A DNA stretch of 6,715 nt. It comes from an uncultured Burkholderiales bacterium (GTDB lineage Bacteria > Pseudomonadota > Gammaproteobacteria > Burkholderiales > Burkholderiaceae_F). Shown piece by piece: positions 1-6,221 of this stretch. Positions within the stretch are counted from its first letter, which is position 1, and the number at the start of each line of letters is the position of its first letter. The DNA lies in assembly GCA_903871435.1 (NCBI GenBank), contig CAIQGU010000145.1, positions 1-6,715 of the forward strand, given 5' to 3'. The position numbers and the translations under genes are program-made. Under the pieces are notes generated by a model. It did not search any database. It saw only the letters and a list, made by a program, of their open reading frames with translations, and had not been told where the DNA came from.

Positions 1-1
1 C

Positions 2-553
2 ACCCTCATCGACCTGTCCGCACGCCTGCACGACATCGGCAAGCTGCGCGTTCCGGATTCCATCCTCCTCAAGCCCGGCCGTTTCACGCCCGATGAGCGC
101 GCCATCATGGAAGCGCATTGCCAGCACGGCTGGGAGCTCATCGGCGAAGGCGGGCTGGCCCAGCTCTTCGTCGCGCAGGAGATTGCCCTTAACCACCACG
201 AGCGCTGGGACGGTACGGGTTACCCCAATGGCCGCGCCGGCAACATGATTCCGCTGGCGGCGCGCGTCACCGCCCTGGCGGACGTATTCGACGCCCTCAC
301 CCACCGCCGCTGCTACAAGGAAGCCTGGTCCATCGAGGACGCCTTGCGCGAAATCGCCCAATTGCGCGGCAAACACTTCGACCCGGAACTGACCGACCTT
401 TTCCTCGAGCTGGTTCCCGAACTGCGGGCCCGCCATGGCGACCTCGATGCCTACCTGGGCGTGGAAGCGCGCAAGAACGACTTCATCGCTGACCGCGTCC
501 GCGTGGCGCGCGAACTCAAGGCGGATCAAGAGACCTTCGATGCCCGGCGCTGA
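2..553 (+). CDS. HD-GYP domain cyclic-di-GMP phosphodiesterase, C-terminal part (5' truncated by window edge)
   Basis: The frame is open from the first bases, so the start lies outside the window; 183 residues are visible. The HD-GYP signature is complete: HDIGK (visible residues 10-14, the HD metal pair), a following metal-ligand His near residue 39, HHERWDG (65-71) and GYP (73-75), then the conserved ADVFDALT and YK stretch. HD-GYP proteins hydrolyse cyclic-di-GMP to pGpG or GMP in the cytoplasm and so lower the second messenger controlling motility and biofilm. All metal and signature residues that can be seen are intact, so it is probably active. Many such proteins carry an N-terminal receiver domain, but that end is missing, so I cannot say whether this is a response regulator. 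The last 14 bases overlap the start of the next gene, suggesting one operon with coupled translation. The family call is very secure; the input domain is unknown. Confidence 0.95.
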   Translation, partial: TLIDLSARLHDIGKLRVPDSILLKPGRFTPDERAIMEAHCQHGWELIGEGGLAQLFVAQEIALNHHERWDGTGYPNGRAGNMIPLAARVTALADVFDALTHRRCYKEAWSIEDALREIAQLRGKHFDPELTDLFLELVPELRARHGDLDAYLGVEARKNDFIADRVRVARELKADQETFDARR

Positions 554-1094
554 TCCGCCGTCGTCCAGCGTGCTCGATCCGCTGGCGAATCTACAGGCCG
601 ATCCGCTGTCGATGCACGGCCGCCTGGCCAGCCTGGAGCCGGTACGCAGGCGCCGCAAAACGGGCGCCATCTTCGAGTCCATCACCCTCGGACGCCTGGA
701 GTTCGTGCGGATGCCACCGGGCCGCGCGTCGTTCTGGTTCGGTTACCAGCGCATGCCCGACAGCAATTTCACTTTGCAGATCGTTTGCGAGGTACGGGAC
801 GACGACACCCCAGGCGTGGATCATGCGGCATCGGTCGTAACCTTGCGGCGCAACCAGGTGCGCGATGCAGCGGCCTGCCTGGCGTTGCTCAACGCCCGGC
901 TGCGCGCGCTGGACATCGCACGCGTCGCAGCCGAAGACGATCTGGTTCTTACCTCCATCTATCTGCCGGCGCAGCCGCTATTGAACCCCCGCTACGACCT
1001 CGGTTACCGACTCCACCTGGAACCCGGGCTCGTCATCAGCGTGGCTTTCGCCTGCGGCACGCCCTTGTCGCTGCAGGTCAACCAGGACCCCTGA
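540..1094 (+). CDS. Hypothetical protein, 184 residues, overlapping the HD-GYP gene
   Basis: I do not recognise this family. The frame could be opened at 435, but that would place 35 Arg/Ser/Thr-rich residues deep inside the HD-GYP gene. The ATG at 540 overlaps the upstream stop by 14 bp and has a modest purine-rich AAGAGA site 6 nt upstream, which favours 540; another in-frame ATG lies at 612. The product has no signal peptide or membrane segment. It has a basic RRRRK patch near residue 35, then a stretch of alternating hydrophobic residues that looks beta-rich (about 40-85). A Leu/Ala-rich helix follows (about 105-130, with ALLNARLRALD), then a second beta-rich tail. It is probably a cytoplasmic alpha/beta protein. 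The basic patch recalls the start of PilZ domains, but the DxSxxG motif is missing, so I do not call it PilZ. Overlap with an HD-GYP gene suggests a partner or accessory role in cyclic-di-GMP signalling, by inference only. Confidence 0.75.
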   Translation: MPGADPPSSSVLDPLANLQADPLSMHGRLASLEPVRRRRKTGAIFESITLGRLEFVRMPPGRASFWFGYQRMPDSNFTLQIVCEVRDDDTPGVDHAASVVTLRRNQVRDAAACLALLNARLRALDIARVAAEDDLVLTSIYLPAQPLLNPRYDLGYRLHLEPGLVISVAFACGTPLSLQVNQDP

Positions 1095-1101
1095 AAAGGC
1101 C

Positions 1102-3072
1102 TCAGGCGAGAAGTCCCAGCGCGGTGGCGAGCATGGCCAGCCCAGCATGCATTAACGAATCCCCGGCCACCAGGCCCGAGGCCACCGGCACGCGATAACG
1201 CTCGGCGCCGTCTTTGCCGGCAAAGGACCACAGCGCCGACAATACGGCCCCGATGGCTATCGACAGCGTGACGGTAAAGGGCACTGCCCACCCCAGCCCC
1301 ATCCCCAGCGCCGACGGCAGGTAGGGCCGCCACCGCGGCAGCAGGCGCTCGAGCAAGGGCAACAGCACGCCGACAATGGCCCCGGCGATGACCCCATAAA
1401 GAATGCTCGGTGGCAACTGGCTCAGGCCTCCGGTCAGCACCCGCGCAGTGGCAACCCAGACCTGGGCACCCGGATTCGCGTATTTCTCCAGAGCAGCAAA
1501 GTTCGGTACCAGCAGGAACCACGCCGGAACACAGACCAGCGTGCCAACGAAAACGCCGGCAAACTGCGCCAGGAACTGCTGACGCGGATTGCCCCCCAGC
1601 AGGTAGCCGGATTTGAGGTCGGTAAGCAAATCGGCGGATGCGGCGGCGCTGTTGGCAGCAATGCCGGCCGAAACAATGTTGTGGTTCAGGCTGCCCTGCA
1701 GCCCCACGGCGCCGGGAGGCGAGATCAGGGCAAAGAGCAACTGCATGACCTTGCCCAAGGGTCCGGTGGGGCTGATGTCCGTCTCCCCGGTCGCCCGCGA
1801 GGCGACGAAGGACAGCAGGAAACTCAGTGCCACCGCGATTGCGCCGGCCCACCAGACCGTTCCAAAAGCGACGACCTGCAACGCCACCATGGCCAGTGCG
1901 ATAGGCACCATTCCGGCAAGCATCCAGCTCCCGGGCACTTCAATGGCTGCTCGGGCCGGATCCACCGCACTGCTACCACCTCCGGAGCCCAGCCGCCGCA
2001 AGCTTGCGAACGAGCGCACGAAGGTCCGCCAATTGATGGCCAGACTGGTGAGGCTGGAAAACAGCATGAGCGACGAGCCCGTCCATAACGCCCAGCGCAG
2101 CGGGTGGTACAGCTCGCCGCCACCCACCAAGGGGATGGACGGCACGTAACCGGAGACGCCCGCTTGAGCCGCATCGATGCGCTGCAGCCAGGGCGCAACA
2201 AGCAGGAACAGGCCGAGGGCCGCCGCCAGCATGGACAGCGCGATTCTCAGCCCTACCAGCATGCCGATACCGATCACCGCCACGCCGGGCTCGAACCCGA
2301 AGGTCAGCTGCGGCTTGCCGGCCAGCTGGGCGAACCCGGCTTCCGGCAATTGTTCCGGCAGGTGGATGTCAAACAGATGGTCGCGCATCCAGGCAAAGAA
2401 GCGTCCCAATGCCGCGAACTGGTCTTCTGCCGTCGTCAGTACCGCAACCACCACCCCGACCGCCAGGCCTCCCACCATGGCGTAGGCCTGACGCAGCGCA
2501 TTGCGGCCACCGCTATACAAGCTGCGCAACGTGACGGCCGCTGCGGTTCCGCTGGGAAAGGGCAGTTGTTCCTGATTGATGAGGAGGCGCTTCATGGGCA
2601 CCGCCAGGAAGACGCCCATCGCCGCCGTGATAAACGTATACGCGGCAACAACCCACCACGGTTGCTGGCGGTGCTGCGGATCCATCATCATCAGCGCGCC
2701 AAAAACGATGGCCAACGAGGCGCCGGTGGAATACCCGGCCGACGAGGCCGTCGACTGCATGCAGTTCGTTTCCAGTATCGACAGATGGCCGATGCGGCCG
2801 CCCGATACGGCCCGCGCTGCATTCCAGCTGAAATAGGACAGCAGGCAGGCGGTGAGCGCCACGCCAAAACCCAGGCCGGATTTCAAGGTCACGTACAGGT
2901 TGGCGATGGCCAGGAGGCTGCCGATCAGACCGCCCGTCACCAGGGCACGAAGCGTCAGTTGCGGTACACGGTCGCCCATGTAGACCTGGCGGAACCAGTC
3001 GTCATCGCGTTCCTGCGCGTCTTGCGCGCTGTCGGTCGGCGCGGTTGACGACGGCAATGCGGTGGAATTCAC
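1102..3072 (-). CDS. OPT family oligopeptide transporter
   Basis: This 656-residue polytopic inner-membrane protein belongs to the OPT superfamily, proton-coupled importers of small peptides or, in some members, metal chelates. Family stretches occur in order: LYVTLKSGLGFGVALTACLLSY (about 60-80), ETNCMQSTASSAGY (about 101-114), LPFPSGTAAA, GETDISPTGPLGKVMQLLFA in the second half, then DLLTDLKSGYLLGG and a terminal VASGLVAGDSLM. About 14-16 hydrophobic segments fill the chain after a charged N-terminus of about 40 residues. Length is normal for bacterial OPTs. I chose the GTG at 3072 because AGGAG lies 8 nt upstream and a promoter-like pair lies just beyond; the frame extends to a TTG at 3123, but that codon falls inside the promoter. 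The gene converges on the 184-residue gene with stops 7 bp apart and diverges from the response regulator. Substrate cannot be told from sequence. Confidence 0.93.
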   Translation of the reverse strand: MNSTALPSSTAPTDSAQDAQERDDDWFRQVYMGDRVPQLTLRALVTGGLIGSLLAIANLYVTLKSGLGFGVALTACLLSYFSWNAARAVSGGRIGHLSILETNCMQSTASSAGYSTGASLAIVFGALMMMDPQHRQQPWWVVAAYTFITAAMGVFLAVPMKRLLINQEQLPFPSGTAAAVTLRSLYSGGRNALRQAYAMVGGLAVGVVVAVLTTAEDQFAALGRFFAWMRDHLFDIHLPEQLPEAGFAQLAGKPQLTFGFEPGVAVIGIGMLVGLRIALSMLAAALGLFLLVAPWLQRIDAAQAGVSGYVPSIPLVGGGELYHPLRWALWTGSSLMLFSSLTSLAINWRTFVRSFASLRRLGSGGGSSAVDPARAAIEVPGSWMLAGMVPIALAMVALQVVAFGTVWWAGAIAVALSFLLSFVASRATGETDISPTGPLGKVMQLLFALISPPGAVGLQGSLNHNIVSAGIAANSAAASADLLTDLKSGYLLGGNPRQQFLAQFAGVFVGTLVCVPAWFLLVPNFAALEKYANPGAQVWVATARVLTGGLSQLPPSILYGVIAGAIVGVLLPLLERLLPRWRPYLPSALGMGLGWAVPFTVTLSIAIGAVLSALWSFAGKDGAERYRVPVASGLVAGDSLMHAGLAMLATALGLLA

Positions 3073-3080
3073 GCGAGATT

Positions 3081-3085
3081 CTCCT
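3081..3085 (-). promoter_or_regulatory. Shine-Dalgarno site of the OPT gene
   Basis: On the minus strand AGGAG is followed by 8 nt and then GTG (3072-3070). It is the best ribosome site near any start in the window and is what decides the OPT start against the upstream in-frame TTG at 3123. Confidence 0.8.
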
Positions 3086-3100
3086 GAATACGGCCCGCGC

Positions 3101-3129
3101 ATTCTACGATTTGAGTCCGACAATGTTTA
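3101..3129 (-). promoter_or_regulatory. Predicted sigma-70 promoter of the OPT gene
   Basis: On the minus strand TAAACA (3129-3124; 4 of 6 to TTGACA) is separated by exactly 17 bp from TAGAAT (3106-3101; 5 of 6 to TATAAT). Transcription would begin near 3094, leaving a leader of about 22 nt that contains the AGGAG site and the GTG start. The spacing and the position relative to the ribosome site make this plausible. It also excludes the TTG at 3123 as a start, since that codon would lie within the promoter spacer. Confidence 0.55.
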
Positions 3130-3288
3130 CAGCAATCATCACGGCATTCGGCTGATCCGGATCCCGTTGCAGCGGCACAAGGCATGAATCCGTGTGGTTT
3201 ATTGGCCGGGGGACCGCTGCAGGGTAAGCGATTGGAGGGCGCCGATCGGCCGCGGGGGCCGCAAACGCAGCCTCCCCGCCGGCGGCGG

Positions 3289-3294
3289 TACAAT
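3289..3294 (+). promoter_or_regulatory. Possible -10 box for the response regulator gene
   Basis: TACAAT matches the -10 consensus at 5 of 6 positions and sits in an otherwise very GC-rich stretch. No TTGACA-like -35 is present 16-18 bp upstream, so the promoter would be weak or activator dependent. The predicted transcript would start near 3301, leaving a leader of about 100 nt. Confidence 0.35.
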
Positions 3295-3300
3295 GACCCA

Positions 3301-3327
3301 GAATGGCGCTGTGGGTTCCAGCCATTC
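3301..3327 (+). repeat. Inverted repeat in the predicted regulator leader
   Basis: GAATGGC (3301-3307) and GCCATTC (3321-3327) are perfect 7-bp arms around a 13-nt loop. Inside the loop TGG (3312-3314) can pair with CCA (3318-3320). It begins about where transcription from the TACAAT box would start, so it could be a 5' RNA hairpin or a DNA operator. Confidence 0.45.
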
Positions 3328-3399
3328 CGGCCGGCTGTACCCCTCCCCCAAGACACTATTTCCGCGGCCGCTGCTGCAGAGGATGTTTTCCGGCACACC

Positions 3400-4062
3400 A
3401 TGAAGATTCTGCTGATAGATGATCACGAGCTGATTACCGACGCACTGGGCGCCCTGCTCATCGATGTCGACCCCGACGTCGAAGTGCAGACCGCGCACGA
3501 TGCCGACGGTGCGTTGCTGCTGCTCGAGGCAAATCCTGACGCGGAGTTGATGCTGCTCGACCTGGGTCTGCCGGGCGCGGTGGGAACCTCGTTGCTCGAG
3601 GCCCTGGTGGAAAAAGACCCCGACCTGAAGATCCTCGTGCTGTCGGGAACGCAGGACCAGCGCAGTGTCATGCAGGTGCTGCAGATGGGAGCCGCGGGTT
3701 TTGTTCCCAAATCCATGGCCACCGATACCCTGGTTGCGGCGATCAAGTTCGTGCTGTCGGGCGGTGTCTACATTCCCAGCGACCTGCTCGACGATGCCAA
3801 CCGCCTGGGGCCGCTGTCCGGTCCGCCCCAGCGTATCCACGACGTGCCCGCCGGCGCAACCCGAGTCTCGCTCACCGAGCGCCAGGAGCAGGTACTGCAA
3901 CTGCTGGCCCGTGGCGCGCCCATCAAGGTCATCTGCCGCGAGCTCACCCTCTCCGAAGGCACGGTGAAGACCCACGTCACGGCAATCTACCGCGCGTTCA
4001 ATGCCAGCAACCGCACTGAAGCGCTGCTGGCAGCCCGGCGCAACGGCTACGACATCAGCTGA
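3400..4062 (+). CDS. NarL/FixJ-type two-component response regulator
   Basis: This 220-residue DNA-binding response regulator has a receiver domain (about 1-120) and a LuxR-type helix-turn-helix (about 157-215). The receiver shows acidic D7 and D8, phospho-acceptor D54 in MLLDLGLPG, the Thr/Ser-position residue S82 in LVLSG, and K104 in FVPKS. The HTH region reads LTERQEQVLQLLARG, then LSEGTVKTHVTAIYRAF, the standard GerE/LuxR pattern. Length and domain order are typical of the NarL subfamily. The start at 3400 gives the usual MKILLIDDHE opening; the frame runs upstream to 3184, but that portion looks non-coding. No strong ribosome site precedes the ATG (a GAGGA lies about 16 nt away, too far to be ideal), so translation may be weak. 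A hybrid kinase converges on it 113 bp downstream and is its likely partner. The divergent OPT gene is a possible target, by position only. Confidence 0.95.
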   Translation: MKILLIDDHELITDALGALLIDVDPDVEVQTAHDADGALLLLEANPDAELMLLDLGLPGAVGTSLLEALVEKDPDLKILVLSGTQDQRSVMQVLQMGAAGFVPKSMATDTLVAAIKFVLSGGVYIPSDLLDDANRLGPLSGPPQRIHDVPAGATRVSLTERQEQVLQLLARGAPIKVICRELTLSEGTVKTHVTAIYRAFNASNRTEALLAARRNGYDIS

Positions 4063-4102
4063 TAAGGTCGGCTGCATAAAGGCGCCACGCGCGGTCGCGG
4101 CA

Positions 4103-4150
4103 ACGGCAGCTGCAGAGGCTGCCGCCGGCACAGCGGCTGCTGAGGCGGCT
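4103..4150. repeat. Two 21-nt alanine-codon repeat units between convergent genes
   Basis: Units 4103-4123 and 4130-4150, separated by 6 nt, match at 16 of 21 positions. All five differences fall at every third base, so in plus frame 2 both units read TAAAEAA. On the minus strand the corresponding frame also absorbs the differences at third positions, so the pattern does not by itself reveal a coding strand. A small ATG-initiated frame at 4001-4168 (55 codons, Ala-rich, overlapping the regulator's 3' end) covers it. I do not call that a gene. Confidence 0.5.
4104..4124. terminator. GC-rich hairpin downstream of the response regulator
   Basis: CGGCAGC (4104-4110) and GCTGCCG (4118-4124) form a perfect 7-bp stem with a 7-nt loop, 41 nt after the regulator stop. 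There is no T-tract on either side, so it is not a classical intrinsic terminator. It may stabilise the 3' end or be a by-product of the alanine-codon repeat it lies in. Confidence 0.25.
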
Positions 4151-4190
4151 CCGTGGGAGCGCATTTAGCTGCCGTTCAGAATATGCGCTC
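4151..4190. repeat. REP-like element and inverted repeat spanning the kinase stop
   Basis: CCGTGGGAGCGCATTTAGC (4151-4169) resembles the head of gammaproteobacterial REP elements, which often open with GTGGGAGC and sit between convergent genes. Its GAGCGCAT (4157-4164) is perfectly repeated in inverse as ATGCGCTC (4183-4190), 18 nt apart, with the kinase stop codon (4176-4178) in the loop. The typical compact REP hairpin is degenerate here. With only one copy in the window the REP assignment is tentative; the inverted repeat itself is certain. Confidence 0.4.
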
Positions 4191-6140
4191 TTCGCGGCCT
4201 TCCGCAACCTTTTGATGGCGGGCCAGAACCGCAGGGTCCATCGGTGTAATTCCCAGCGCTGTCAGGATGCGCGCGTTGAGCACTGCGGCTTCGGCGGGCT
4301 TGGTGAGAACAATGGGCTGCTCGACGCGGCTGGTTGCAATGAAGCTTGCCGCATCTGGATTCTGGCGCATGCGCTGCTGCATCTGATGCTGGAATTTCTC
4401 CATTACTTCCTCTTCGGCTACCGCGGTCAACATGATGACCGGGATGGGCAGGCCGATGAGCTCGCGGATACGAAACACGGCTTCGGCGCCGTCAACCGCG
4501 CCGTTGAGGTCCTGGTCGGCCAATATGAGATCGGCCCTTCGATCGCGCCCCAGGTGCTTGATCAGCGCACCGGTGAAACCCGTGGCGGAAATCACATCCG
4601 CCCCCCAGGAACGCAGCAGCTTGGCCAGGCTGTTGAGGATGGCTTCATTGTCTTCGAGAACCACGATGCGATGACCGGCAATGGGCTGTATGGCCGATTC
4701 CGCAATGAGTTGGACGTTGCTGCGCCGCGGCGGCCGCGCGTTTGATCGCGGTAGCGTTACGCGAAACATGGTGCCCGCGCCCGTGCGCGAATGCACGGTG
4801 AGGTCATGCCCCAGCACATTGCAGATACGGCGCACGATGGACAGTCCAAGACCGAACCCCTTGTTACCCGCGCCGGCGGGTTCGACTTTGGAGCTCTCGC
4901 CGCGGAAGAACTCGTCGAAGACGAGATTGATCTCCTGCTCGTGGATACCCGGCCCCGTATCCCAAACCTCGATGTTCACGTTGTTGCCGCGGCGTCGCGC
5001 CGCCAGAAGTATGCGGCCGCGGGGCGTATAGCGGATGGCATTGGCCATCAGGTTACGCAAGACGCGGGAAAGGAGAAACGCATCCGTGGTGACGACCAGC
5101 TGGGACGGGCGGATGCGCAAGTCCAGGCGTTTGGCGGCCGCCAGCGGGATGAATTCACGCTGTAGTACGAGGAAAAGATCCATCAAGGCGACAGGGCCCA
5201 CCTGGGGTTGAATTGCGCCGGAATCGAGCCGTGAAATCTCGAGCAGTTCCTCGACCAGTTTGGAGAGGGTCTCGACGCCGCTGGAGAGGTTGCGCACCAG
5301 CGGCACCATGGGACCGCTGGCGCGTTTGCGCAGCAAGGAGCAATAAATGCCGATGGCTTGCAGCGGCTGGCGCAGATCATGGCTGGCACCCGCGAAGAAC
5401 TGCGTCTTGGAACGCGTGGCCGCCTCCGCCGCCTTGCGGGCCGTCTCGGCCGCCTTGCGGGCTGCGTCGGCGATGCGTTTTTCCGCGAACAGTTCGCGCA
5501 CCAGGATCTCATTGTGGATCGTGCTGCGCACCGTTTCGGCAATGGTGCGGCCGAAGTTGCGCCCGAAAAAAAGCGTGAATGCCAGCACGGCGAGGACTAT
5601 GGCCGCGCCGGTGTAGTTGGCCGGATCATGCTGGGCGAGCATGCGCGCGACCAGCGGCAGCAAAACGAGTGGCAGGTAGAGGAACAAGGCTGGCCCGTAA
5701 CTGGCGTACAAGGTCAGCGAGCCGAAAATCACGCCCAGGATGATCGCCAGGAACACCAACTGCTGTATGACGAGCTGGGCCGCGTAAAAATGGTAGCCGG
5801 CCGTTCCCCAGAGGACGCCAGCGGTCGCCGCCATCCAGAGCCAGCGGCTGGCCCAGCGGTTGGTCTGGGTGGCGGGCTCCAGTCCCGTCTGGAACGCGCG
5901 CGCCGAGCGCAGGCGCAGCAGGGATTCGAGCAGCAGCGCAATGAACCAGAAAATGAGCTCGTTCTGGTCGTGCGTGTTCCAGAAAACCGCCACCAGGGCC
6001 ACGCCGCCAAAGATGCTCACCAGCACGGCCTGTGGCACCTGACGGATCAGGACCTCGAAGATGCCCGCGAGGATTTTTTCACGGCGCTGCTCCGGCGTCT
6101 GGTGATCCAGACCCAGCAAGGTGATCGGGCCGTCGCTCAT
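4176..6140 (-). CDS. Membrane hybrid sensor histidine kinase with C-terminal receiver
   Basis: This 654-residue inner-membrane kinase has an N-terminal region with about six hydrophobic segments (roughly residues 37-54, 61-76, 100-115, 122-145, 148-166, 177-192) and only short loops, so sensing is probably within the membrane. An Ala-rich coiled coil (about 215-245) leads to the dimerisation domain, with phospho-acceptor H254 in SHDLRQPLQAI. The ATPase domain shows N367 (RNLMANAIRYTP), DTGPGI (394-399), FDEFFR (408-413) and GFGLGLSIV (428-436). The receiver (about 489-630) has E496/D497, phospho-acceptor D542, T572 and K614. All catalytic residues are present, so kinase and receiver should both work. 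No Hpt domain is seen, so transfer to the regulator is either direct from H254 or through an Hpt protein elsewhere. It converges on the NarL-type regulator, its probable partner, and lies 81 bp downstream of the ldcA fragment on the same strand. The ATG at 6140 lacks a strong ribosome site. Confidence 0.95.
   Translation of the reverse strand: MSDGPITLLGLDHQTPEQRREKILAGIFEVLIRQVPQAVLVSIFGGVALVAVFWNTHDQNELIFWFIALLLESLLRLRSARAFQTGLEPATQTNRWASRWLWMAATAGVLWGTAGYHFYAAQLVIQQLVFLAIILGVIFGSLTLYASYGPALFLYLPLVLLPLVARMLAQHDPANYTGAAIVLAVLAFTLFFGRNFGRTIAETVRSTIHNEILVRELFAEKRIADAARKAAETARKAAEAATRSKTQFFAGASHDLRQPLQAIGIYCSLLRKRASGPMVPLVRNLSSGVETLSKLVEELLEISRLDSGAIQPQVGPVALMDLFLVLQREFIPLAAAKRLDLRIRPSQLVVTTDAFLLSRVLRNLMANAIRYTPRGRILLAARRRGNNVNIEVWDTGPGIHEQEINLVFDEFFRGESSKVEPAGAGNKGFGLGLSIVRRICNVLGHDLTVHSRTGAGTMFRVTLPRSNARPPRRSNVQLIAESAIQPIAGHRIVVLEDNEAILNSLAKLLRSWGADVISATGFTGALIKHLGRDRRADLILADQDLNGAVDGAEAVFRIRELIGLPIPVIMLTAVAEEEVMEKFQHQMQQRMRQNPDAASFIATSRVEQPIVLTKPAEAAVLNARILTALGITPMDPAVLARHQKVAEGREERIF
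5429..5470 (-). repeat. 21-bp tandem duplication encoding a heptad of the kinase coiled coil
   Basis: Units 5429-5449 and 5450-5470 are adjacent and match at 18 of 21 positions. They encode seven-residue steps in the linker, giving ADAARKA, AETARKA and a decayed third step AEAATRS (residues 224-244). Because 21 bp equals one coiled-coil heptad, the duplication lengthens the signalling helix while keeping its phase. Confidence 0.8.
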
Positions 6141-6221
6141 TGGCCACTCATGGCAGGCAGGTGCACATACAGCAATGATAAGTGCGGTTGGCCGCGCGCC
6201 CGGGGGTATGGCATCCGGATT

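Larger units (their letters stand above)
3130..3399. other. Divergent GC-rich intergenic region, no gene seen
   Basis: Between the OPT promoter and the response-regulator start I see no credible coding sequence. The in-frame extension of the regulator through here reads as Arg/Pro/Gly-rich shadow peptide. Landmarks are a perfect 10-bp palindrome GCCGATCGGC (3241-3250), a short GC hairpin at 3247-3261 (CGGCC/GGCCG), a TACAAT -10-like box at 3289-3294, and an inverted repeat at 3301-3327. The palindromes could be operator sites for a dimeric regulator, but in DNA this GC-rich short ones also arise by chance. Confidence 0.6.

Noticed and set aside
435..539. Longer start for the 184-residue gene at ATG 435
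   Set aside because: It adds 35 Arg/Ser/Thr-rich residues read out of frame through the conserved end of the HD-GYP gene; ATG 540 gives a natural stop-start overlap.
1004..1852. Minus-strand frame of 282 codons overlapping the OPT gene
   Set aside because: It is out of frame with the OPT gene on the same strand, and its Arg/Ala/Cys-rich translation carries no OPT features, while the true OPT frame is intact throughout.
2104..3048. Plus-strand open frame of 314 codons opposite the OPT gene
   Set aside because: It is antisense to conserved OPT motifs, with Arg/His/Gln-rich composition and no recognisable family.
3184..3399. N-terminal extension of the response regulator to ATG 3184
   Set aside because: The added 72 residues are Arg/Pro/Gly-rich and unlike any receiver; MKILLIDDHE at 3400 is the standard family start.
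3199..4164. Minus-strand open frame of 321 codons across the response regulator
   Set aside because: It is exactly antisense to a well-supported regulator, is Gln/His/Arg-rich and has no domain pattern; such shadow frames are common in GC-rich DNA.
6141..6221. Promoter for the kinase in the gap after ldcA (minus-strand TATCAT)
   Set aside because: The -10-like hexamer has no -35 partner at 16-18 bp, so I could not support it; the kinase may be read from further upstream.
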